Origin: Mangrovicoccus sp049603835 | GTDB lineage: Bacteria; Pseudomonadota; Alphaproteobacteria; Rhodobacterales; Rhodobacteraceae | Length of the DNA stretch: 64,000 bases | Direction: 5' to 3' | Assembly: GCA_049603835.1 (NCBI GenBank) | Contig: JBMYSZ010000008.1 | Coordinates: forward strand, 1 to 64,000 | Shown: positions 1 through 7,924 of the stretch, in pieces | Numbering within the stretch: position 1 is the stretch's first letter | Layout of the letters: each line of letters starts with the position of its first letter | Program-made: the position numbers and the translations under genes | The notes under the pieces: generated by a model | The model's input: only the letters and a program-made list of their open reading frames with translations | What the model was told of the DNA's origin: nothing | Databases searched by the model: none

Positions 1-130
1 GAAATCACCATTCGTGTCATTTAATGACAAGCGCAACCATTTTTTTCCGAAAGGTTCCGACCCAATGAGCGTAAATGATCTAATCGAAGAGCTGTTAAAA
101 CAGGAGCTAGAGCAGAGATTGCTACAGGCT

Positions 131-178
131 CGGATTGCAAATCCGTGTACACCGGTTCGATTCCGGTACTCGCCTCCA
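131..178 (+). other. tRNA-Cys 3' fragment, left attachment site of the island
   Basis: This stretch carries the 3' half of a tRNA-Cys: anticodon loop TTGCAAA (anticodon GCA), a complete T arm (CCGG-TTCGATT-CCGG) and the acceptor 3' strand ending in CCA. The 5' half (a GGCGAGT acceptor strand and D arm) is not found in the preceding 130 bases, so this is a fragment and not a working tRNA. Its last 14 bases recur in the same orientation near 12137, beyond the integrase gene, which marks this as one end of an integrated element. Confidence 0.75.
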
Positions 179-231
179 CTTAACCTTTGCATCACATTGT
201 TTTTAATGGATTTTTCGAAATCCCAATGTTG

Positions 232-290
232 CCACCCACCATTCCACCCACCAACCCGGATGCACTTGATTGCAACTGCCTGCAACAGCG
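232..290 (+). repeat. Probable integrase arm-site repeat, left copy
   Basis: The sequence CCCACCATTCCACCCACCA, followed after a short gap by GATTGCAA and TGCAACAG, parallels CCCACCATCCCACCCACCA ... GATTGCAA ... TTGCAACAG beside the integrase start near 11985-12040. Both copies lie in the same orientation and just inside the two att copies. That is where arm-type binding sites of a tyrosine recombinase are expected. The function is inferred from position and repetition only. Confidence 0.45.
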
Positions 291-362
291 TAACACGCGA
301 TTGCCCCCTTGTTGGAAAGTGCTCAGATCCTCAGCCCAGAGGTACAGGACTTATCCAGCCTG

Positions 363-381
363 CAAAAATCTGCGATTTTTG
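363..381. repeat. Perfect hairpin, 8-bp arms
   Basis: CAAAAATC and GATTTTTG are perfectly complementary around a three-base TGC loop. It sits 17 bases before a second, longer perfect hairpin in the non-coding left end of the element. Confidence 0.6.
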
Positions 382-398
382 TCCCTACTTCGACGCTT

Positions 399-426
399 TG
401 AAACACAGTCACCTGCCTGTGTTTCA
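399..426. repeat. Perfect hairpin, 10-bp arms
   Basis: TGAAACACAG and CTGTGTTTCA are perfectly complementary around an 8-base loop. With the neighbouring hairpin it forms a structured non-coding block that could serve as a replication origin, a transfer-related site or an RNA control element. Nothing in the sequence decides among these. Confidence 0.6.
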
Positions 427-704
427 TCACATGTGGTGAACAGCGTCTCGCGCAGGCTGGAACCTTCGTCCTTTGACTGCAACTGATTCAATTTCCCGCC
501 AGAGGCTCATCTCCCCTCCAGTAACCTGGGGAGTTGAACCACTGTGCGCCATTGAATGCAGTCGCCGTCAACCTTCCCTGCCTTGAGCACCTGATGGACA
601 TCCCCCCTTGAGAAGAGCCAGATCCAACCGCTAGAAGAGAGGCAACTGGTTTCGTTCTGAGCAAAGAAACTCCATGAAACCGAAGAAAACAGGAAATTAA
701 CAAA

Positions 705-2732
705 ATGAACGTAGCCGCATCGGAATTCAATGAGTATGTGCTTTTCTCCGAGACTGAAAATAAAGATCTTGATGATCGGAGTTTTCAAAAAGAAGTTCGA
801 GGAAAGCAAGTTACCTTTGTGACCTGTCTTGTGCGCGACAAAGACGTTCAATTAAAACCGGAAGAGAGAAACCGTCAGCTATGGCTAACCCGACTGATAG
901 AAAAGCTCGGATACAGCCGCTCTCGAATTGCCGTTGAATATCCGATTACTTTCGGACGTGACACCTCAAAGCGGGCCGACATCGTCGTATTCGACGAACA
1001 CCGTCCAACGGTCCCCTACATCATCATTGAGGTGAAGCAGAAAAAGTACAAAGACGGGAAAGAACAGCTGCGGTCTTACGCCCACGCAACAGGCGCACCG
1101 CTCGCAGTATGGAGCGACGGCATTCTGGCCGAGGTTTGGCACCGCAAGAACCCCAACTATTTCATGTCGATCCACGAGCTGCCTCGGGCCGATCAGACCA
1201 TTGAGCAGGTGGTGGATCAGCCTTGGACGATCCAGACGCTGATCGACCTCGAAGACGAGCGTGTGAAGGAAGGAAAGTTCGCCCGATCCCTGCGCGATCT
1301 GATCGAAGACATGGAAGACGAAGTGCTAGCCAATGCCGGGGTCGATGTCTTCGAGGAAGTCTTCAAGCTGATCTTCACCAAGCTCTATGACGAGATGACC
1401 TCGCATCGCCGTGACACAGCGCTGCGCTTCCGCAACCAGAACACTGCCGCCCAGCTAAAAGAGGCGATCCAGAACCTGTTCGACGAGGCGAAGAAGAAGT
1501 GGGAAGGCGTATTCCTCGAAGATGAACGCATCCGCCTGTCGCCCGACCACCTGCAAGTCTGCGTCGGGTCGCTGGAAGAATGGAAGCTCTTCAACTCCAA
1601 CCTCGATGTGATCGACGACGCCTTTGAATACCTGGTATCGAAATCGTCCAAAGGCGAGAAGGGTCAGTATTTCACCCCGCGCTGGGTGATCGACATGTGC
1701 GTAAGGATGATGCACCCGCAAGAGGGAGAAACGGTAATCGACACCGCCTGCGGCTCGGCAGGGTTTACTGTCCACAGCATGTTTCACGTCTGGCGGCAGA
1801 TCATCAAGGACATGGGTAACGAAGAAAGCCACCTCTTCACCATGGACGAAAAGCCTGCACGTTGTGTCGACTACGTCCGAGAGAATGTGTTTGCCATCGA
1901 CTTCGACGAGAAAAGTGTCCGCGTCTCACGCTGCCTGAACCTGATCGCAGGGGACGGCGAAACCAACGTACTGCACTTGAATACGCTCGATTTCACCAAG
2001 TGGGACGAGACGGTTAAGCAGGACGACTGGCAGGACACCTACGGCGATGGCTGGCGACGGCTGCGCAAGTTGCGCGAGAGCACACGGCAGAAAGATTACC
2101 GCAGTTTCGCCTTCGACGTACTGATGGCCAACCCGCCCTTCGCTGGCGATATCAAGCAGTCGGACATGTTGTCTCCCTACGACCTGGCCCACAATGCCAA
2201 GTCGAACAAGCTGGAACGGGCTGCTGCACGTGACCTGTTGTTCATTGAGCGGAACCTTGATTTCCTCAAACCGGGCGGGCGCATGGCCGTAGTGCTGCCG
2301 CAGGGGCGATTCAATAACTCGTCCGATCAACGGGTGCGCGAATACATAATGGAGCGATGCCGCATTCTGGCCGTTGTTGGGCTTCATCCCAATAGCTTTA
2401 AGCCGCATACGAACACCAAGACCAGCGTTCTTTTCGTTCAGAAATGGAACGATGACGCCGACGCAGGAGCGCTATGCCCGAAGGTCGAGGATTACGACAT
2501 CTTCTTCGCCAATCAACAGATCGAGAGCGTCGACAATTCGGGGCGGAAGGTCTATCGCAAGAACCCGGATGGAACCTTCTTGCGTGATAGCCACGGTCAT
2601 TTCGTCATTGCTCACGATTTGTTTAACCATGATGGGTTGACCGAGGACGGGATCGCTGAAGCGTTCGAGGAATTTGCCCGCAAGGAGAACCTCAGTTTTT
2701 TTCGGGACGCCCCTTCGACGAAAGCCGCCTAA
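705..2732 (+). CDS. Restriction-modification protein: HSDR_N nuclease fused to N6-adenine DNA methylase
   Basis: This 675-residue protein joins two activities. Residues about 55-145 match the N-terminal nuclease domain of type I restriction subunits: D92, E109-V-K111 and a downstream QLRSY motif form a PD-(D/E)XK site. Residues about 290-640 are an HsdM-type methylase with SAM motif I (D346-T-A-C-G-S-A-G-F354) and catalytic N476-P-P-F479. There is no helicase/translocase region, so it resembles BcgI-type fused enzymes that cut and methylate and rely on a separate specificity subunit. An AGGA-type ribosome site lies upstream of the ATG. The specificity gene follows five bases after the stop, and a HEPN-motif gene overlaps that. 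It is the first gene of the island's cargo cassette and probably defends against incoming DNA. Enzyme class is well supported; cutting behaviour is inferred. Confidence 0.88.
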   Translation: MNVAASEFNEYVLFSETENKDLDDRSFQKEVRGKQVTFVTCLVRDKDVQLKPEERNRQLWLTRLIEKLGYSRSRIAVEYPITFGRDTSKRADIVVFDEHRPTVPYIIIEVKQKKYKDGKEQLRSYAHATGAPLAVWSDGILAEVWHRKNPNYFMSIHELPRADQTIEQVVDQPWTIQTLIDLEDERVKEGKFARSLRDLIEDMEDEVLANAGVDVFEEVFKLIFTKLYDEMTSHRRDTALRFRNQNTAAQLKEAIQNLFDEAKKKWEGVFLEDERIRLSPDHLQVCVGSLEEWKLFNSNLDVIDDAFEYLVSKSSKGEKGQYFTPRWVIDMCVRMMHPQEGETVIDTACGSAGFTVHSMFHVWRQIIKDMGNEESHLFTMDEKPARCVDYVRENVFAIDFDEKSVRVSRCLNLIAGDGETNVLHLNTLDFTKWDETVKQDDWQDTYGDGWRRLRKLRESTRQKDYRSFAFDVLMANPPFAGDIKQSDMLSPYDLAHNAKSNKLERAAARDLLFIERNLDFLKPGGRMAVVLPQGRFNNSSDQRVREYIMERCRILAVVGLHPNSFKPHTNTKTSVLFVQKWNDDADAGALCPKVEDYDIFFANQQIESVDNSGRKVYRKNPDGTFLRDSHGHFVIAHDLFNHDGLTEDGIAEAFEEFARKENLSFFRDAPSTKAA

Positions 2733-2737
2733 GCGAC

Positions 2738-4141
2738 TTGTTGAAGGGGCTTAATGCCCGTCTGGTCCCAGTCAGCGTGATGAACTCGATCAAACGGCTC
2801 GACGCGGATTACGCGGCGCATCCGATGGCCAGCTACCTAGATCAACTTGTGAAAAGGCCAGAAGTTCATCCTCTATCAGAGCTGATATCGCACATCTCTT
2901 CTGGTCATACTCCGTACAAGCACAATGTCACCCAGGGTGATGTAGCTTTCGCTACGGTCGAATGCGTTTCGCCGCTGCGTTTCCATGAAGACAAATTAAA
3001 ACGTGTTACCAAAGATCAGTATGCGAGCGAATTCAGCCGACAACGCATCACTAAGGGTTCGGTGCTTTGCACAATTAAGCGTAGAATATGCCAAGCCTAC
3101 CCCTGGACCGAAGCGCCAAGGTTCCCATTGGCGATAAATCAGGACGTGGCTCTTCTCAAGCCTCGCCAGGGAGTTAATTCCGCTTACTTGGCTTGCTACC
3201 TGTCGTCGCGAGTGGGCCAGTCATTCGCTGATCGACAAAAGACAGAGCAGATCAATCCATATATCAGCCTTGTCAACCTAAAGACGATGCCTGTCTTTTT
3301 GCCATCTAATGGGTTCCAAAAGCGTGTTGAAGCCGCTTTCAACCGAATTGCGAAAATGGACGCCACGGCGCATTCTAACGGTTCTTCGGCCGCAGACTTG
3401 CTACTGTCACACCTGGGCCTGGAAGGCTGGGTGCCCCCCAACCCATTGACATACTCGGCCAACTCGAAGGTGGCTTTTGCCTCAGGTCGACTGGACGCCC
3501 AGTATTTTCGACCACTTTATTTTGAGGTCGAGGAACGACTTCGAGCAACTGGGGCAGCACGGGAACTTGGCTCCTTGCTCTCGACCAATGCACGTGGACG
3601 TCAGCCCAGGTATGCTGATCAAGGGCTACCGGTGGTCAACTCGAAGCACGTACGTGCCAATCGGGTCATCCTGTCTGGAAATCGGACGGCGACGGAGAAG
3701 GGCTCGCCGGTCGTCATCAAGAATGGCGATGTTCTGGTCAATGGAACCGGCGAAGGCACAATTGGCCGTGCTGCGCCCTACCTTCACGGCCAGCGAGCAT
3801 TGCCCGACAACCACGTGACCGTATTGCGCACAGATGCCGTAGACCCGGTGTATCTTGCAGTTTTCCTCAATAGTCCGTTGGGCCAATGGCAGATTGAGCG
3901 GCACATCAAGGGGTCGTCGGGGCAGGTTGAGCTGTATCCCAACGACATAGCCCGGATAATGATTTGGGACGCTCCAGATGAAGTGCAGCAATCCGTGAGG
4001 GATGCGATCCTGTCAGCTTTCGACGAAGAACGCCGTGCTAACGACTTGCTGGAAGCTGCGAAACGAGCTGTGGAGATCGCCATTGAAGACGGCGAAGCAG
4101 CTGCAATAGCCTTCCTCGACAAAGCAGAGGAGGCAATCTGA
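2738..4141 (+). CDS. Restriction-modification specificity (S) subunit
   Basis: The 467-residue product has the two-fold layout of S subunits: two target-recognition halves, each followed by a helical conserved region. The first half contains the ELISHISSGHTP stretch and the second contains LGSLLSTNARGRQPRY with NGDVLVNGTGEGTIGRA, both typical of S-subunit domains. It should provide DNA sequence recognition for the fused nuclease-methylase directly upstream. The reading frame opens at TTG immediately after the upstream stop; an ATG at base 2780 (MNSIKRLDADY) is the alternative start, and neither has a strong ribosome site, which suggests translational coupling. The stop codon overlaps the next gene's ATG (TGATG). 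Confidence 0.82.
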   Translation: MLKGLNARLVPVSVMNSIKRLDADYAAHPMASYLDQLVKRPEVHPLSELISHISSGHTPYKHNVTQGDVAFATVECVSPLRFHEDKLKRVTKDQYASEFSRQRITKGSVLCTIKRRICQAYPWTEAPRFPLAINQDVALLKPRQGVNSAYLACYLSSRVGQSFADRQKTEQINPYISLVNLKTMPVFLPSNGFQKRVEAAFNRIAKMDATAHSNGSSAADLLLSHLGLEGWVPPNPLTYSANSKVAFASGRLDAQYFRPLYFEVEERLRATGAARELGSLLSTNARGRQPRYADQGLPVVNSKHVRANRVILSGNRTATEKGSPVVIKNGDVLVNGTGEGTIGRAAPYLHGQRALPDNHVTVLRTDAVDPVYLAVFLNSPLGQWQIERHIKGSSGQVELYPNDIARIMIWDAPDEVQQSVRDAILSAFDEERRANDLLEAAKRAVEIAIEDGEAAAIAFLDKAEEAI

Positions 4142-4932
4142 TGGCCCTACCTCCCCATGCCGCCGACTGGATGAACCGAGCCGAGATCGACTACATCGGC
4201 CCCTTCGTCAAAGCCTGGGCCGCGTTCAATGCCTGGTTCCGCGAGGCATCCCGTGAGGGTCAGGAACGAGCCATGCTGAACTGGGTGAAGAGCCAGCCCA
4301 ACGCCGTCAGACGCGGCATTCTCCCTTTGTTGCGTGAGGACAATGATACCGCAGATGCGATCTCTTTCCAGCAGGCAGTGTCAGAGTTGCAGCAACGGCT
4401 TGACGCGATCCATCTGGAAGTCATGCGCAAGGGTGTTCGGGAGCGTGTCTCCTTGCGGACGGTCTGCATCTACCCAAGGCAGTTGAACCACGAGCGGATT
4501 GAGCATCGCCGCTATGAATTCACCGTGCAACGGGTGGCCGGGGGCCATATTAAAGTCCGTGTGGCTTCGATAGCGAATGGAACGGAGCGCTTCAACGAGA
4601 CCCAAGAGCAGTATGATCCCGCGACGTTGTACGCCCTCCCTGCTTTCACGGCCAATTTGTCAGAGGATCAAAGGACGCGGCTGCGCGGACTATACGATTC
4701 TTGCAATCCCCGACCCATGATCGACCTGCTGCGCAACGGTGCGCCTGCGATGCAGATCGCAGCGGTTGAGTTTCAATGCACCGATGAAGAGTTGTTCTCA
4801 GGCCTAATCGAAACGATTTATGCAATGCGAAACGCACTCTTGCACGGCGAGGTGGAGCCAGACCCCACGGTACTGGCCTGCTACGAGCCTGCGTATCAAA
4901 TCGTAATGCAGTTCCTAGGCTGTGTGCGGTGA
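4141..4932 (+). CDS. HEPN-motif protein coupled to a restriction-modification operon
   Basis: I do not recognise a named family for the whole 263-residue protein. Its C-terminal part contains R230-N-A-L-L-H235, the R-x4-H pattern of HEPN ribonucleases, in a helical setting (LIETIYAMRNALLHGEVEP). The N-terminal YIGPFVKAWAAFNAWFR helix is also reminiscent of HEPN-like proteins. The start codon overlaps the stop of the specificity subunit, so it is translated with the restriction-modification genes. Pairing of a HEPN nuclease with restriction systems is known from the PrrC anticodon nuclease beside EcoprrI. By analogy this could be an RNA-targeting back-up effector, but a non-catalytic HEPN partner is equally possible. 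Its 3' end overlaps the convergent metallopeptidase gene by 18 bases. Confidence 0.7.
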   Translation: MALPPHAADWMNRAEIDYIGPFVKAWAAFNAWFREASREGQERAMLNWVKSQPNAVRRGILPLLREDNDTADAISFQQAVSELQQRLDAIHLEVMRKGVRERVSLRTVCIYPRQLNHERIEHRRYEFTVQRVAGGHIKVRVASIANGTERFNETQEQYDPATLYALPAFTANLSEDQRTRLRGLYDSCNPRPMIDLLRNGAPAMQIAAVEFQCTDEELFSGLIETIYAMRNALLHGEVEPDPTVLACYEPAYQIVMQFLGCVR

Positions 4933-5559
4933 AGGTCTCGCCGTGGAATCTCTATCAGTCAAAATGAAACCGGATGCATATGGCGGCAGGAGCCCTGGCA
5001 AGGGACGGTGACGACCCCAACGCCGCAACTTTCTAAATCCGTAGATCGATGAGCCAATGTATCCGCCCCAGAACGCAGGGCGGATACTCAATGGCCGAAC
5101 CAATGCCTCGCAGGCCGCGTACAGCCTGTCGGGCAACGCAGCTGGTTCATTGAACCGGACTGCCAGACAAAGCTGGACCAGACACTCTTCGTCGAAGTCC
5201 GGGCCTGCGTTCAATCTGTAGTACTCGATAAGCTCGGCACGCGGACTGTCGGCTAGCGCGGTTGGGGCAACAAGTCCCGCTTGAGCCATCGCTTCATCCA
5301 TAGTCATCCCTGCCATGAGAACATGTCGAGCTTTCGCTAGAGCGAATTTCATATGGAAAATCTCATGGTGCAGGATCTCCTCCACCTCAATATCCATCCG
5401 CCCTTCGAACTTTTCAGCCAGCCATATCTGGCCCTTCAGGTAAAATCCCAGATTGCCAAGCATGGTCTTGTCGTCGGCCAAGTACACGCGCGTGAAGCTC
5501 GACAAGTGCCGCCGTGTCTCACGCATGATCTGGGTGTCCCAAGCACCCTTTGTACACAT
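4915..5559 (-). CDS. HExxH-motif putative zinc metallopeptidase
   Basis: The protein of 214 residues contains HHEIFHMKFA, an HExxH zinc-binding and catalytic motif, roughly 70 residues from the start. No other family signature was recognised. The start at MCTKGAW was chosen because GGAG stands seven bases upstream; an earlier ATG at 5610 has no ribosome site and would run toward the putative oriT. It reads away from the mobilisation genes and meets the HEPN-motif gene tail to tail. Small metallopeptidases on mobile elements sometimes cleave repressors (ImmA type), but this protein lacks enough resemblance to claim that. Function unknown. Confidence 0.6.
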   Translation of the reverse strand: MCTKGAWDTQIMRETRRHLSSFTRVYLADDKTMLGNLGFYLKGQIWLAEKFEGRMDIEVEEILHHEIFHMKFALAKARHVLMAGMTMDEAMAQAGLVAPTALADSPRAELIEYYRLNAGPDFDEECLVQLCLAVRFNEPAALPDRLYAACEALVRPLSIRPAFWGGYIGSSIYGFRKLRRWGRHRPLPGLLPPYASGFILTDRDSTARPSPHTA

Positions 5560-5636
5560 GTCATTGCTCCATCGCTGTTCTTGCTTTTGCGGTATTATGA
5601 TACCTTCCATTTTATGTAGTAAGGCCAGCGAGCAAT

Positions 5637-5665
5637 GTTTTGTGTGTACAACCGTACAACAAAAC
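5637..5665. other. Putative oriT inverted repeat
   Basis: GTTTTGTGTGTAC and GTACAACAAAAC form an almost perfect inverted repeat (one extra base in the first arm) around a 4-base loop. It lies in the 171-bp non-coding gap between the divergent metallopeptidase and mobC genes, the usual place for an origin of transfer. GC-rich sequence containing a further short repeat follows. The nick site itself cannot be identified by eye. Confidence 0.5.
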
Positions 5666-5730
5666 GGGCTTCGCCGGTCGCCCCTGGCTCCGATAGTCGC
5701 CTGCGGCTTCGGGGTTCATGTCCGGAGATC

Positions 5731-6045
5731 ATGATGCGCGAGAACATTTTGGCGATCCGCCTCTCTGATGACGAATGGAACCACATCGCGGACCTGGCCG
5801 ACCTCGTCCGCCTGCCGATGAGCACGTATGTCCGAGCATTCATCCTGACTCAGAGGCCACCCAAGCCAAGAGCATCGGGTGTAACCGTCGAAGCGGTGGC
5901 GGCGCTAAATCGGGTTGGTTCGCTCCTGAACCAGATCGCGAAGATCGGCAATTCCTCCAAGAAATTTTCGGCGGCTGAAATCGATGGAGTGACAGCCGCG
6001 CAAAAGCGCCTCGTCGAAATTGCAGATCAGCTTTCAGGAGAATGA
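5731..6045 (+). CDS. mobC: MobC-type mobilisation accessory protein
   Basis: This short protein (about 104 residues) begins MMRENILAIRLSDDEW, a ribbon-helix-helix-like opening. It continues with the pattern of MobC relaxosome proteins: VRLPMSTYVRAFIL, then VAALNRVGSLLNQIAKIGN. MobC helps the relaxase bind and open oriT. GGAG precedes the paired ATG codons, so an upstream extension of the frame through the inverted repeat is unlikely. A 50-residue membrane protein and the relaxase follow immediately, giving a compact mobilisation operon. Confidence 0.8.
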   Translation: MMRENILAIRLSDDEWNHIADLADLVRLPMSTYVRAFILTQRPPKPRASGVTVEAVAALNRVGSLLNQIAKIGNSSKKFSAAEIDGVTAAQKRLVEIADQLSGE

Positions 6046-6048
6046 AAC

Positions 6049-6201
6049 ATGATGACCAACCCGAAAACCGCCCGCGCCATCGCCGCCGTATCCACCGGGA
6101 TTCTCACGGCCCTGGGCATTGCCCTTTACCACCTGTGCGTCGCAGTCGCGTCGTCCCGCCGTGCGGGCAAAAGCGAAGATCCAGAGGAGGATCGATCATG
6201 A
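6049..6201 (+). CDS. Small membrane protein between mobC and relaxase
   Basis: A 50-residue reading frame starts four bases after the mobC stop. Its stop codon overlaps the relaxase ATG (ATGA). The translated middle (ARAIAAVSTGILTALGIALY) is a clear single transmembrane helix, followed by a basic and then acidic tail. The tight spacing on both sides and the membrane-like composition support a real gene. No family was recognised. It may tether the relaxosome to the membrane, which is inference. Confidence 0.6.
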   Translation: MMTNPKTARAIAAVSTGILTALGIALYHLCVAVASSRRAGKSEDPEEDRS

Positions 6202-7097
6202 TCGGCAAGGTCAGCAAGGGCGCAAACTTCGGTCGGCTCATCGACTATCTCATGCGAGATAACCGGGGTGAGGTCTTGGCGCTGCACAACCTGGCTTCCG
6301 ATAGTCCAGAGGCAGCGGCCTCTGAAATGGCTGTCGCTGCGGCGTTGAGCAAGCGGACAAGCAAGCCCGTCATGCACATCAGCATCAGTTACGCGGGGGA
6401 TGAGGCTCCAACAATGGACGAAATGCAGGACGATGCCCGGCGCGTCCTGCGCTGCTTGGGCTTGTCCGAAAATCAAGCAGTCATCATCAGGCACGACGAC
6501 CGCGACCACGCGCATTTCCATATTGCGGTCAACCGCGTCAGCGGGGACGGAAAGGCTGTCTCTGACTCCAATAGCTATGCGCGCATCGAGGCCACGCTAC
6601 GCCAGATCGAAGTTGAGCGCGGATGGAAGGCTGTTGAAGGAAGACATGCGGTCTCGCCCGAAACCGGGCGCAGATTCGAAGGATATCCGCACTCCAGGCC
6701 GCATCGAGGCATCATAGCCCCGCGTTCAGTGCGCAGTACGTTGCTCGAGGCATCATCTTGGCCTGAGCTGCATCGACGCCTGCAACGAGACGGCTGGCGG
6801 CTGGATGTTGTACAAGCTGGAAGAGGCAGCGGCGCAATCCTAACAGGTCCCGATGGTCAGCGTATTGCGGCGGGGCAACTTGACCGACAGGCGACGCTCG
6901 CACACCTGCGAAGGCGGCTCGGGGCAGACCAAGGTGCGAAGCGTGCGGCCCTCGAAAAATCAGCCCGCAGACAATTGGCCTGGGCGATGCGCCGCGAGTT
7001 GTTAAATGCCTCTACCTCGCGAATCCCCTTGTCCCCCCAGAAACAATTCCGGCTTCGCAAGAGGAGCTTGGGCAAAACTTTCGTCCCAAAACTGTAA
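6198..7097 (+). CDS. Relaxase / mobilisation nuclease
   Basis: The product of 299 residues matches the VirD2/MobA-like relaxase domain. It has an N-terminal MIGKVSKGANFGRLIDYLM segment with a candidate tyrosine (Y17), and a metal-binding histidine cluster in RHDDRDHAHFHIAVNRV (HxDxxHxHFHI pattern). Relaxases nick oriT and stay attached to the transferred strand. The protein ends soon after a basic helical tail, with no primase or helicase domain, as in mobilisable rather than self-transmissible elements. It overlaps the small membrane-protein gene by ATGA and follows mobC. Transfer would need a conjugation apparatus from another element. Confidence 0.85.
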   Translation: MIGKVSKGANFGRLIDYLMRDNRGEVLALHNLASDSPEAAASEMAVAAALSKRTSKPVMHISISYAGDEAPTMDEMQDDARRVLRCLGLSENQAVIIRHDDRDHAHFHIAVNRVSGDGKAVSDSNSYARIEATLRQIEVERGWKAVEGRHAVSPETGRRFEGYPHSRPHRGIIAPRSVRSTLLEASSWPELHRRLQRDGWRLDVVQAGRGSGAILTGPDGQRIAAGQLDRQATLAHLRRRLGADQGAKRAALEKSARRQLAWAMRRELLNASTSRIPLSPQKQFRLRKRSLGKTFVPKL

Positions 7098-7108
7098 CGG
7101 AAAAGAAA

Positions 7109-7519
7109 ATGACCCGGATTAAGAAGGTCTCCACGAACACTGAGAATAATGACGATCCGCAGCTGGCAGACGAGTTGCGGCGCTTCATCGCGCACGCCAG
7201 CGACATGATTGAAGAGCAACGCGCTGTCAGGCTGGAAATACAGGAGGCCCGAAACGCGCTGGAGCATACTAGGACAGCATGTGAAAAATCATCGAGGGCA
7301 ATTGTCCGGCGGCAGTCCGAGGCCGTTTCGGTCGACATACGCAGCGATATCGCAGAAGCGCATGGCGATCTTGTCCGCTCGCTCACTGCCCCACTGATCC
7401 AAGCGCAAGAGGCAGCACATCAACTTCGTGGCTTGGCGTTCTGGTCCGGCCTATCGGGCGGTGTCCTTGGCGGTGCGACGGTCATCCTTTCACAGATTAT
7501 TGGCAGGGCGATGCAATGA
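7109..7519 (+). CDS. Coiled-coil protein with C-terminal membrane anchor
   Basis: This 136-residue protein has a long charged helical region (about residues 15-95, rich in E, A, R and Q) followed by a glycine-rich hydrophobic helix, FWSGLSGGVLGGATVILSQI, near the C-terminus. The layout resembles MobB/MbeB-type accessory proteins of mobilisable plasmids, but no diagnostic motif is present. It lies 11 bases after the relaxase stop and overlaps the next gene by ATGA, so it is probably part of the mobilisation operon. Confidence 0.6.
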   Translation: MTRIKKVSTNTENNDDPQLADELRRFIAHASDMIEEQRAVRLEIQEARNALEHTRTACEKSSRAIVRRQSEAVSVDIRSDIAEAHGDLVRSLTAPLIQAQEAAHQLRGLAFWSGLSGGVLGGATVILSQIIGRAMQ

Positions 7520-7866
7520 AGAACTCTGCGGCTATTTCCGCCCTTCTCCATGCGGCTGATGACGTCCAAGACCCGTTGGACAAACTTGCCTGTCAGCGGG
7601 CAGCTGCATGGGTCCGCTGGTGTGACGGCTATGGTGCGACCTTAACCAATGAAGAGACGTCGGTGATCAAACGCACCAAGTCCCTAGGCGACGTTGCAAG
7701 AATGATCATCGTACGCCTCGCAAGACTTTTCCCCGCGCCCCCAGAGGACCCCGAATTTCAATACATGGATGATGACGGCTCAGGCTGGCAGCATGAATTT
7801 CGAAGGCAAAAGTCCCATAGGCTGGATATTCGCATCGATGATCCGTTCGGTCTTGACCATAAATAA
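7516..7866 (+). CDS. Hypothetical protein, last gene of the mobilisation operon
   Basis: The 116-residue product is soluble. It has a helical first half (VQDPLDKLACQRAAAWVRW) and an acidic, aromatic C-terminal part (DPEFQYMDDDGSGWQHEF). I do not recognise a family. It is coupled to the preceding coiled-coil gene by ATGA and is followed within a few bases by a strong hairpin terminator, so it closes the operon that begins with mobC. Confidence 0.55.
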   Translation: MKNSAAISALLHAADDVQDPLDKLACQRAAAWVRWCDGYGATLTNEETSVIKRTKSLGDVARMIIVRLARLFPAPPEDPEFQYMDDDGSGWQHEFRRQKSHRLDIRIDDPFGLDHK

Positions 7867-7870
7867 AAGG

Positions 7871-7898
7871 AAAGGCCGGGACTTCTCCCGGCCTTTTG
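7871..7898. terminator. Bidirectional intrinsic terminator
   Basis: AAAGGCCGGG and CCCGGCCTTT pair perfectly over 10 bp around the loop ACTTCT, with T-rich sequence after the stem on the plus strand and after the A/T flank on the minus strand. It stands between the convergent mobilisation operon and the minus-strand gene ending at 7925 and can serve both. Confidence 0.85.
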
Positions 7899-7924
7899 AT
7901 TGCTTTGGCGAAGAAGTAAGCCAC

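Larger units (their letters stand above)
1..704. other. Left end of the island, no convincing gene
   Basis: The region holds the tRNA-Cys fragment, a run of CCACCCACC-type repeats resembling those upstream of the integrase at the other end, and two adjacent perfect inverted repeats. A short reading frame begins at base 65 with codons that look coding for about 23 residues and then runs into the tRNA fragment; it may be the broken start of a neighbouring gene. I see no other supportable gene before the methylase start. Confidence 0.5.

Noticed and set aside
65..439. Possible gene starting MSVNDLIEELLKQELEQ
   Set aside because: Only about 23 codons look coding before the frame passes through the tRNA-Cys fragment; what follows has no coding character. 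At most it is the broken start of another gene.
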